From assembly GCA_038363925.1 (NCBI GenBank), contig JAQQWL010000018.1:558001-622000 (forward strand): DNA of 64,000 nucleotides, in the 5' to 3' direction. The notes below the pieces were generated by a model that had not been told where the DNA came from, made no database searches, and was given only the letters and a program-made list of their open reading frames with translations. The stretch comes from Apiospora phragmitis. Lineage: Eukaryota; Ascomycota; Sordariomycetes; Amphisphaeriales; Apiosporaceae. A program made the translations under genes and the position numbers. Of this stretch, positions 22,111-31,073 are shown in pieces (positions within the stretch are counted from its first letter, which is position 1; each line of letters opens with the position of its first letter).

Positions 22111-22242
22111 TCTAGGCGATGCATCGCATGGACGTACCTCCCCGGTGAATTTTAAAGTCGCGGCAAGTCAGTCACATCAAATTTTTCAAAGTCAACCTCG
22201 CGGCTGCGCATCGCCAAGCGTTCAGGGATTTGTTAACACGCC

Positions 22243-22515
22243 CTATGGCAAATTTCGATGCAAGACAATCTCCATCGCCCCAGAATCTGCGAGCCCCAAT
22301 AGCTGACACTCTCTTCCCCTTCCAAATCTTATGGAATGTAGATGTTGGAACTCGGCGAGGGAGTCGTTGGGGTAGTACAAGCCTGTCAGTTTACAGTGAG
22401 AATTAGTTTGATACGAAAGTAATATAGACTGGGTTAATTCATAGCAGCTGCCTCTGCCCACCACATACGCAGGGCTCTGTTTCGACCGTTTGTTTCCCAG
22501 CGCACGTTTGGGCAT
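22243..22515 (-). CDS. hypothetical small ORF
   Basis: An ATG-started 90-codon frame (MPKRALGNKRSKQSPAYVVG, then YYPNDSLAEFQHLHSIRFG) lies upstream of the DUF6606-type remnant on the same strand. It may be a further decayed exon of that gene or incidental. No domain was recognised. Confidence 0.2.
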   Translation of the reverse strand: MPKRALGNKRSKQSPAYVVGRGSCYELTQSILLSYQTNSHCKLTGLYYPNDSLAEFQHLHSIRFGRGRECQLLGLADSGAMEIVLHRNLP

Positions 22516-22800
22516 TGATCACCCCTAATCTAACCACTCCGCCTGTGCCGTAGGCATCGGCAGGCTATTGGATTTGGCCTTGTACCTCCAATCGGGGCCT
22601 TCGTCCATAGAGTCAATGCAACCAGCCTCCGCGCTCGGAACCTGATGGCCCCTTCCTTCTTGGAAGACACGGACGGTCAAGCTCGGTAGATGCAACGGAG
22701 CGAGTCTCACGCCTTCTTTGTGGTCTTGTATTGGAGGCAGCTCTCCAGGACGAGAGAACAGATGATGCTGGTGAATACGAATACTTCGAGGCCTATACAT

Positions 22801-23135
22801 GGTCTAGATTTATGCCTACTTGATGGTATCTCGAGCCGTGTTTCTAGCCAATTCGAAAGTAATGGATCAATACTTGGCTTCACCGGTCCAGCCGTTGTGT
22901 ACTATTGTGAGGCAGCTGCAGGACACCCGAAGGATGGAAATTTGTGACTGGTACTCTGCAGCAAGTCGGAAAAGCAGGACACAGCCCGGCTCGGCTGGTA
23001 GGGAATGAGACGTGGCCAAATAACAAGGCAGATCATCCTCTCAGGCGGCAGGTACATATCACGCGGGATAATACAAGGATTTGGATTCATGGCGCGGGGT
23101 CGCGAATTGATTCTGTGCTTATGTTGCCCCCTATT
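22801..23135. other. no gene seen
   Basis: Only short overlapping frames on both strands, without motifs. Confidence 0.3.
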
Positions 23136-24010
23136 GCACTAGTGCGCCATTGCTACTCTTCCGACCCTGCGACCCTATAGCAGCAGGGACCAACAGTAGT
23201 CAAGACCGGAAACAACCCGTGGGTGTATTCGAGCTGATGCAGCAGAAAGCAGTACTGTACAGTATGTTACTGGATGATTCTCGCTCCATTCGAATCGGCG
23301 CACCACGTCGAAAAGGGTGAAATGGGAGACTACGGTCGTGCGGACCAGAATGGTTGTTTCGGCCCCCCACCATCACTTAAGAATTGGAGGGACCCGAAAG
23401 TGAGCATCGACCCATCTACGCTAACTGCGGTGGGTTCTAGACCTGGCCCGCTGGTTGCGCTACTGCTCTAGTGCGCCATTGCTACTCTTCCGACTCTGCA
23501 CTCCAACAGTAGGGCCAACATGCCTGCAGGCTATGAAGCCAGGGCCGCAAACAGCGCGGGAGGATCTTCGAGCTCTCAACGGATGCAGAATACGCTGCTG
23601 GACGGTTCAGGCTCCGAGGCGACCGATCTCTACCAGAACGGTACCAGCGGAGCGGTGGTAACATCAGGCTCTGTCCTGCGCACCAGAACATGGGCAGCAT
23701 CACAAGCTGTCCGTCCGGCGTCCATTCCGTCTCTCAGTGCCACTTGCGCGACGGTTCCGATTCTGAATCACAATCAGGCCAACAAAACTTGGGATTGAAA
23801 ATAGCCCGCGAGACTCTTCGAGCTTAAGCACCGGAAAAGCGCATGCGAATCTTCGAGCTTGGCATAGATGCTGCAGAAATAGAGTCATGCTGGATGATTC
23901 TGACTCCGTTGTGAATCGGCCCTCTACGTCGAAAATGGTACAAGGGGGAGCGGTTGGGGTTTTAGACTCGGCGGACGGATGAGTATCAATCTGCAAGTGG
24001 ACGACGAACA
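23136..24010. repeat. degenerate repeat copies of about 330 bp
   Basis: A CTAGTGCGCCATTGCTACTC block starts at about 23139 and again at about 23467, each followed by CTTCGAGCT / TTCGAGCTGATGCAG and related text. A third partial copy (about 23800-23970) repeats TGGATGATTCT..TGAATCGGC..TACGTCGAAAA from the first. A fourth partial copy is at 27352-27490. The copies are strongly diverged. No coding content or terminal repeats were found. Confidence 0.6.
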
Positions 24011-24119
24011 ACAATGACACACGTCAGGACCGATGCGTGTATGGTGTCCTATCTATACCGTGATTCGTAGCAATTTCGTCGATGCCGACTCTCGTCGTTA
24101 GCTAAGCTACGGTTTCGCG

Positions 24120-24833
24120 ATGTCTTCCGCATTACCACTCCATAGGCTGGTTTTATTAGGAGAAGAAGGTGTCGGGAAAACCGCACTTGCAATCCAGTTC
24201 TACATACACCACTTTGTCCCAACGGTAAGTTGCTCCCGAATCCCACCTGCATCTCATACTAATCAATACTTTGCTGTCCCGCAGTATGATCCCACCATCG
24301 AAGATTCATACCAGAAACAAGTCGTTGTCGATGGACGGGCATGCGCAGTCCAAGTCCTAGATACTGCCGGCCAGAAAGATTATTCTATACTGCGTGATCA
24401 ATGGATACAACACGGCCAAAGCTTCTTTCTGGTATATAGCATTACTTCCAGATCGTCTTTCTCGAACGTACGAGATCTCTACGCGAATATTCGACAGACG
24501 AAGGAATCACTAGATCCACATCACCTCGGCCCCATACTGCTTATTGGGAACAAGTGCGATGTCGAATCGGAGCGAGCGGTCTCGACCCAAGAGGGCCATG
24601 CTCTTGCGCTCGAGCTGGGCTGCGGATTTGTCGAGACTTCGGCAAAGTATGGTATAAACGTCGAGGCCGCATTTTACGATGCCGTGAGAATACTTCGGCG
24701 GGGCCGTACGGCGGCTCTTGTAGAGCAGCAAAGATGTGATAAAAATGTTGGTGACCCCTTCGCCGACGACCAGGATCAGCGTGTTTGGCATCATTTTCGA
24801 AGCATCCTTAGCCGCTACTGCTGCGTCCACTAA
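24120..24833 (+). CDS. Ras-like small GTPase with Glu at the Gly12 position
   Basis: Exons 24120-24224 and 24285-24833 encode 217 residues; the 60-nt intron has GTAAGT..GCAG ends. The G motifs are ordered as in Ras: P-loop GEEGVGKT (residues 14-21), switch I YDPTIEDSY, DTAGQKDYS, GNKCD and ETSAK. The tail is Cys-rich and ends CCVH, a plausible CAAX box for prenylation with an adjacent Cys for palmitoylation at a membrane. Alignment with Ras puts Glu16 (codon 24165-24167, GAA) at Ras Gly12, a substitution that usually blocks GAP-stimulated hydrolysis. The Gln61 equivalent is kept. The intron length is a multiple of three without a stop, so retention would add 20 residues just before switch I. 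Confidence 0.85.
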   Translation: MSSALPLHRLVLLGEEGVGKTALAIQFYIHHFVPTVSCSRIPPASHTNQYFAVPQYDPTIEDSYQKQVVVDGRACAVQVLDTAGQKDYSILRDQWIQHGQSFFLVYSITSRSSFSNVRDLYANIRQTKESLDPHHLGPILLIGNKCDVESERAVSTQEGHALALELGCGFVETSAKYGINVEAAFYDAVRILRRGRTAALVEQQRCDKNVGDPFADDQDQRVWHHFRSILSRYCCVH

Positions 24834-26445
24834 CCGATATGGCTTGGCACTTGCTTGTTGGTAGCGCCCGTTCATGTACTCTAGTATGACTAGTAGAGTC
24901 TAGGTGTAACTAATTGCATGGTAATTGTCACGAGTATCTTCACTACCACCCGGGAACCTCGGACCGCCGAATCCTTCTTGGACATCCAAGCGTGGGTTTG
25001 GACGGTTGGGGGAGGGGGACAGACGGTCCGTGACTGAATATATCTTCAAAGTCCCTGTGAGTTCTATCAGCACAGGTTGACGTGAAAGACACCAAAGTAA
25101 CCGCAAGATCCAGGATGGGGGGGGGGGGCGAAGAGATATCGTACGATTGGAAAGGATCATCTGGCGGGCCAATGTTGGCACCAGGTCGGAATGTTCGACG
25201 GCTGCCACTGGTTATGGTGACCCTGCTCACTCCAGAGTATGGTCCCGACTGAAACCTGGCATGGTTTGGATGACAGGGGTTGCATTCTTCCTGAATATAA
25301 GGCATAACCAACCAACGCTAGAAACGGCCATCGTTCCATCGCGCCAAGGTAAGCTGGCATGCTGCCACGTCGAGCCAGCTGGAATGCTCGTCGCATGCCA
25401 ATGCTGGACGAAATTGCGACCCAGTTGGTCGAGACCCAATCAGCGGCCATTACGGTTATGCCTGCATTTAGTGACGGTCAATCATCGCTGCTGCGGGTAT
25501 GGTGGCACTGGCACTACACTATAAGAGGCGAAACCCGACGGGGCGGTTGCAAGCGTCATCGCCCCGTGCGCGATTGTTCATCACCAGGGTTTGTTTTCGT
25601 TGGGCTTCCGTCACATTCGTGGTAAGGCTGAGGAATGGAAGTTGCATTAGAGTCCCCTGGACTACTCGGGCCGACTTCTGCTCTGACCACGCCTTTGGGG
25701 TGTGGAGCGACTCTACGAAAGAAGCCTCCACAGAGCCGTCATCGGGCGATACTGATATGGTCAGTGATTGGCTTTCAGCTATGTCAACTATAGGTTTCCA
25801 GCCAATAGGCGGGCGTATGGAGCAAAACAAGAAGAGGGTTGCATTGTCGGACATGGCCACTTCGGGCTCACGGGAGAACGTCAGATCACCATAGACACTC
25901 TTGTTGCTTGGTTAGATTTTTGGAACAAAAAGGATTTAATATAAAGGCTATGACAAGGGTGCAAATAACCAAACCATATTCAACCAAATCACATCAAACC
26001 AACGATTTCAGCTAATTCAACCCATCAAACCAGGACTTTCATTAGTCAGCATCAACCAAATCACATCTGACTCTTTGGTTTGGTTGGTTGGAAGGTGCAG
26101 CAGCGAATTCCTCAAGCTCTAGGAACTGCTCGGCAAGTTCATCTTGAGAGAAGGTTTCGTTCAACCGATTGCGCTGCCTCATGATTTCTGCTGTGCGTGT
26201 GTTGATAAGAACCGAGAGAAGAATAATCTGCTAAAGAGAAAAGAAAAGGGGAGGAAAGGAGAAGGGAATGCCCGAGGCAACCAAAGACAGCGGACGCCAT
26301 GATTGTTTCGGTGACTCTCACAGCTAACTCCCTTGTAGATAACGGCCAATCCTGTAAGACTCTTAGAGCCGACGTGGTTGGTTGGTTAACTGGTTGGTAA
26401 AACTGGTGATCTTTTCAATTGCCCGTTGAATAGATGCCTATCTGA
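24834..26445. other. intergenic; AACCAAA-rich repeat block
   Basis: No firm gene is present. A 113-codon minus frame at 25860-25519 (NATLFLFCSIRPPIGWKP) is open but unrecognised. A 15-bp direct repeat CAACCAAATCACATC occurs at 25981 and 26053. AACCAAACC-type text at 25968 faces GGTTGGTTGGTT text at about 26377 in inverted order, with a short helical minus-strand frame between (QDELAEQFLELEEFAA). The arrangement may be a decayed hAT-type element, but no clean target duplication was found. A G-run (GGGGGGGGGG) lies at about 25119. Confidence 0.3.
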
Positions 26446-27177
26446 TTAAATATAACACCTAACCTTAGGGAAAAGAGTATACCCTACATAACCGGCCTCC
26501 TGACAATGAATCTCCTTGTGAACGTCAGGCATACGGTCAGAGTTCAATATGTTCTGATCTACTTCACATAGCCCCGCTGCCACATCGTTGCATGAGATAC
26601 TGCCTGCACCCGCATTACTTCCATGATACTGACAACCATGCAGCCCCCCTAAATCATGTTCTCCAATATCGATATCAGGTGGCCATGGCACATCATCAAG
26701 ACTGACTTCACTAGCCTCGATACTTGCTGCCGGGTCCCATGAACAAATCTGGCTGTAATTCTGGCCTGAAGGAACACGTTCTTGTTCAAAGACCACCCAA
26801 GACCTTTTAATCACATGGCTTCGAGAAGGGTCTTCCACCGAATATTTGAAAACGACGAATACAGCATGGTTCCGCTCCGGTTGCTGTGGGTAGACCACCA
26901 CCTCCTTTGTTGATGTAACGTCAGGGCCTCTTGTGGTGACGACGACTGTGGGCCTAACCGTGACGATTTCATCCGGAGTTGAAGATATTTGGGATGATGC
27001 GGGTGCAACAGGATATAGCTGTCTTGTTATCGACGTGGTAGGCGATAGTGTAGATAATGTAGGGATAGAGACTTTGTGGGAGCAGACAGCCATTGCGGGA
27101 ACTACAGGACCACAGCCCAGTTTAGATAGGAATTCATGAGATGTGAAGCTGATATAAAAATGACAGCCACCATGCAC
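26446..27177 (-). CDS. hypothetical, probably extracellular, protein (exon of a larger gene)
   Basis: The open frame has a Thr/Ser/Pro-rich N-terminal part (HKVSIPTLSTLSPTTSIT, EIVTVRPTVVVTTRGPDVTS) typical of O-glycosylated secreted proteins. A compact Cys-containing domain follows, with WVVFEQERVPSGQNYSQICS, WPPDIDIGEHDLGGLHGCQY and NDVAAGLCEVDQN. It starts at a non-ATG codon, so an upstream exon carrying the signal peptide is expected; none was identified with confidence. No family name could be assigned. Confidence 0.4.
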   Translation of the reverse strand: MHGGCHFYISFTSHEFLSKLGCGPVVPAMAVCSHKVSIPTLSTLSPTTSITRQLYPVAPASSQISSTPDEIVTVRPTVVVTTRGPDVTSTKEVVVYPQQPERNHAVFVVFKYSVEDPSRSHVIKRSWVVFEQERVPSGQNYSQICSWDPAASIEASEVSLDDVPWPPDIDIGEHDLGGLHGCQYHGSNAGAGSISCNDVAAGLCEVDQNILNSDRMPDVHKEIHCQEAGYVGYTLFPKVRCYI

Positions 27178-27351
27178 TGCCCAAGTCTATGAGCTCGGTG
27201 GGCTTCTCTATCGGCCCTAGAACTCTCCCTGCACGCTCGTCAAATGCGCCCAATACAACGCAAAGCTCCCACGGCGGAACGCCATTATAGGCCCTAAATA
27301 CCGCGGGGTCGCGGACCGGCTCCACGCTGCTTTCTCGGGGACCTGGCCCAC

Positions 27352-27490
27352 TAATCGTGCTAGTGCGCCATAGCTACTCTTTCGACGCTGCGGTCCAACG
27401 AAGCACTCAGGACCGGAAACAGCCCATGAAACTCTTCGAGCTGATGCAGCAAAAAGAGTAAAGTACAGTAACGTACCCCACGATCCAATT
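27352..27490 (+). repeat. distant partial copy of the 23.1-kb repeat
   Basis: The text CTAGTGCGCCATAGCTACTC, AGGACCGGAAACAGCCCATG and CTTCGAGCTGATGCAGCA repeats the order seen at 23139-23260. Confidence 0.65.
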
Positions 27491-28234
27491 TCCCACTTTC
27501 TTAAACGTCGTATAATAATATACAGCAGGTAACGAAATCGGCTTCCTCTTCGATGACAACGAAACGAGTTCTCCGCTCAGACCACTTTCCACTTTAGGAA
27601 GGCGCACAGTGCGGGATCTTAGCTCACCAACTGTCTCCGCAGGTATATCAATAAGTACTGGACCTGTCATCCAATTATGCACCCCACTTCAAGTAATCCA
27701 GATGCGGCTCCAACAAACAACAGACGATAAGTAGACCCGCTATCAATAATAATGGTGCTGCATACCGGGCTTACGGTGGTAAACAAGGTTCCAGCGTGTC
27801 ATCGATCCTGCTATTCAAGAAATCCTACAAAATTATGTCTATGCAATACCTCTTCTACTCTACGATTTCATGCAAGAGAGAAGCTCCTGGTTATTGGAGA
27901 TCCCTCGGCGATGCGACCGCCGAATAAGTGAGAACAAGTGCTGGCGGCTGCCCGCCAAATGGCAGCGTAGCACAGGGCCAAAGCCGAATGTAGCTTAGCG
28001 TTCAACATCGTCCCTGGCTCTTCTGTCTGCTCCAAACCAACAACAATACAATCCAAGTCCAATACTGGATGCAGTTCCTGACGTCCGCCATATTTGGCGG
28101 CTTGATGCTTTTGGGGCCATCTGTGACTCATTTCGTTCGAGTCCGACAATGGACCTCCCTGCCCCCCGCCAAATTGATTTCGCCACCGTCTTCGTCAAGT
28201 CTGGCGCTGTCTTCCCTAGTGCATAGCCGCGAAA

Positions 28235-29564
28235 ATGGATGATGAGTTTGATTCGTATCCCTACGATTCGTTCGGCGACGATGGTGATGCTGCTTTTGGC
28301 TTTCCTAGTCTATCTCCTCAGGCTTTAGTTAATACTTAGCAGAGCTGGCGAGCGTCGCTTGCGCCTTCTGAGGGTTTCGCGTTAGAAGAATCGCTTCAGT
28401 GCGCTGATCGTAGGCAGTTGAGCATCGAGCGAGCAACGCTTCCCTTGCTGCAGCTTGCTGACTGGAAAGAGGACGAAGCCTACAATGATGAACCTCCTCG
28501 CTGCATCCACTATTCGATTGAGTTCAAGGTGATGTATAACAACAGAGTCCTTCTGAAGGGACACAGAGCCCGACCTTGTGCTGGCGCCGGGCGCCTACTG
28601 GCTCAAATTCTTGCAACCAAAGCTGGAGAGATTGGTCAAGACGAAGCTCCGAAGAGCTAAGGACTTGGTGCAAATTGATGATACTACTATCACAGTCTCC
28701 GTGCGAGATCGGTCCCGCACGCGATCTCGTTAAATATTTCAGCGGGTTTGATATTGACTGGAGGCTTATCGAGAAGCAGCTTCGAACCTGGGCGCCTCTC
28801 TTTCGAGAAGGGAAGCCACTACGACTCGCGATCGCCTTCACCTATATAGATACCGACAGACCCTGCGACGCATCAACGGGGGCCACCACTCGCGGGAGAT
28901 TGTCTGCCACCCAAACAACGCAGCTACACGTTGAAGCAACGACGGGCCAGCAAACTACCTGGAACGAGCTCTTACGAACGAATGCGATGCCCGGGGCCTC
29001 CCTGCCATCTCGGTCCATATTGTTGGCGTGATAGTGCGAACAGCAAACACTATAGGCTGCGTACCTATCACTTCCGAAGCCTAATTCGGCACATCGAAGA
29101 AGGTCACCCTATCAATTGTCACGACGATGTGCCTGATTTCCTTCGCACCCAGCTCCATGCCGAAGAACAGCAGGATACAGAGCGCAAGCAGAAGCGCAAG
29201 CGCGATACCTCTCCCCGAAATCTTCCGTCTATCCAAATCACCAATGTCTTGCCTGGCCAGTCGAATAAACAAGCCTTAGAGGAGCATTCAGTTGCCTGTT
29301 CTAGCCCTCATTACTATCTGCGGTTTAAGAAACCGAGCGGTTAAGAGATACTGCGAATGGCAGTGCACGAAAGTGGACGATGTAGTACTGAAGTTCGAGT
29401 TCCGGAAGGCTCGAGATTTGACTCTAGCTGAAGGGTTAGACCTTGAGTAGTTGCATGAGGATCAGGATTACCAGTTCCTGCTAGACAAGGGTGTAAAGCG
29501 TGGTATCGCCCGACGTTTCGTTCGCGATGTGAAGGTCTGGGCTAGTCTTTCAAGTAACGAGTAA
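28235..29564 (+). pseudogene. decayed gene of an unnamed dispersed fungal family
   Basis: Starting at ATG 28235, one protein can be followed through changing frames: YDSFGDDGDAAFGFPSLSPQ, CIHYSIEFKVMYNNRVLLKG, then (+1) TEPDLVLAPGAYWLKFLQPK, then DLVKYFSGFDIDWRLIEKQL, MRCPGPPCHLGPYCWRDSAN, YRLRTYHFRSLIRHIEEGHP, LPSIQITNVLPGQSNKQALE and a final DKGVKRGIARRFVRDVKVWA before TAA 29562-29564. There is a TAG at 28337-28339 and another near 29447, and frameshifts at about 28560, 28725 and 28985. The CPGPPC..GPYCW segment looks like a metal-binding or RNA-binding site. I recognise the pattern as a recurrent fungal hypothetical family but know no function. Confidence 0.55.
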
Positions 29565-29641
29565 AGAGTGATGAGGTATGAGTGATGAGCTATGAGTGAT
29601 GAGGCATTGTTTCCATTTGCGTCTATTATATTTATAAACTT

Positions 29642-30568
29642 TTACGGCTCTTTAATAGATAGTCCTGCATGCCGAAAATGGCCCTCCGCACTTGACCGTC
29701 TTGATCCTACGACGTCTACACACCGCTGTAGAAAGACAGCAAAATCCTGCTGTGTGTTGTACAGGTGACCATGTCGCTTGATAAAGGCCTTAAGCTCGGC
29801 CAAGAACTCTTCAATCGGATTCAAGTCGGGTGAGTACGGCGGCAGGAACAGGAGCTTGACTCCGGCATCGGTACATAGCTGTTGGATTCTATCGGGTTGA
29901 TGAAACGGTGCATTGTCCATGATCAGGACAGACTTCGGTTCCGGCCATCTCCCACATAAATGCAGAAGCTCTTAGATAAAGTCTTCAAATTCTTCACTAT
30001 CCGTAAACCCCTGGAAGATACGCGAAAGTATAATGCCGTCTTGTATATAGGCCAGCAGGATCTGGTACCTACGACCACGATGGAACCGTGCGGTTTGTAC
30101 GGGTGCTACGCCTTGAGGCGACCATCCGGTTCGTCGAAAGCGCGCACGCTTGTCACAACCTAATTCGTCAATATACACTAGGTGGTAAGAGCGGAACTCG
30201 GATAGGGCGTAGCTATAAAAGTCGCGTAGCTCGGCATTTCGTTCTTCTGCGACGCGTCGTGTAGTTTTCTTGGACCGTTCGATGGACGCGAGGGCTCTGC
30301 TTACGCTCATTTTCGTCACCTCAACGTCGAACTCGGCTGCGAGAAATTCGACCATCTCGTCCTGGTACATTTCGGGTCTCTCGATCAAACGATCACATAG
30401 AGCGTCAAGCATCGGCGGCGTGATGGTTCGAGGTCGTCCGACGGTGTTCCGAGGCGCTCTGGTGGTGCCAAAGCATCGCAAGTTCGCTCGGATCGTACGG
30501 ACCGATCGGGGGCTGCACAGAGCGGTCGCGGCAATCTCCTTATTCTTAAACCGATAGCTCTCGATCAT
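29642..30568 (-). pseudogene. Tc1-like transposase with one internal stop
   Basis: Full-length (308 residues) transposase: N-terminal helix-turn-helix (NKEIAATALCSPRSVRTIRA), GRP-type linker (NTVGRPRTITPPMLDALCDR), then the catalytic core with D in LVYIDELGCDKR, D in LIMDNAPFHQP and E in YSPDLNPIEEFLAELK. The second D and the E are separated by 34 residues (DD34E), as in Tc1. A TAA at 29972-29974 interrupts the frame between FTDSEEFEDFI and ELLHLCGRW; otherwise the frame is clean. CAA to TAA would be a RIP-type change. Terminal inverted repeats were not found with confidence. Confidence 0.85.
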
Positions 30569-30651
30569 GCCTTAAACGAGCTCGTGTGTAGCCTCTGCTA
30601 GGTTTGGGGCTATTGATATTACCTTAATAGCGGATGCGTGGATGGCGGTTA

Positions 30652-30692
30652 GTGTCTTTGTTCTAGGTGTTTCAAGACAAGAACAAAGACAC
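30652..30692. repeat. 13-bp perfect hairpin
   Basis: GTGTCTTTGTTCT (30652-30664) and its exact complement AGAACAAAGACAC (30680-30692) are separated by 15 nt. Weaker pairing continues outside (GATGGCGG / CCACCCGCC). It lies beyond the 5' side of the Tc1-like gene and could be an element end or an inert palindrome. Confidence 0.6.
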
Positions 30693-31073
30693 GCTTAGGC
30701 CACCCGCCGCCTAAAAGCCCCACCACGGGACGACAACCCCCCAATACCTGCCTGAAAAGGCTGCTGCATTGCGACTATTCACTGGACATTACAACAGGCA
30801 AATCTCCCTGTGCATGTACCAATTACATCGCCATACGCCAACGCCAGACACAGGAAAGACAACTCGATTGGCAGGACATGCAGACCCCGTGACTGGCTCA
30901 GCCTCATCATAATTACCCCGACAATGCTCGACAATGTGTGCCTTGTGCTGGACTCCTGTTCAGCAGGGACGGCTCAGCCTACTCCCCTACATCCAGGCCA
31001 TCCCTATGGACGAAGGTGATCGCGCCCTCTCCAAACGTCGGTCCTAATCCTCAAAGCCAGCCTTCCGACCACT

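Noticed and set aside
25147..25524. Overlapping ORFs on both strands between 24.9 and 25.9 kb
   Set aside because: Mutually antisense frames without motifs; at most one (25860-25519) might be real and cannot be supported.
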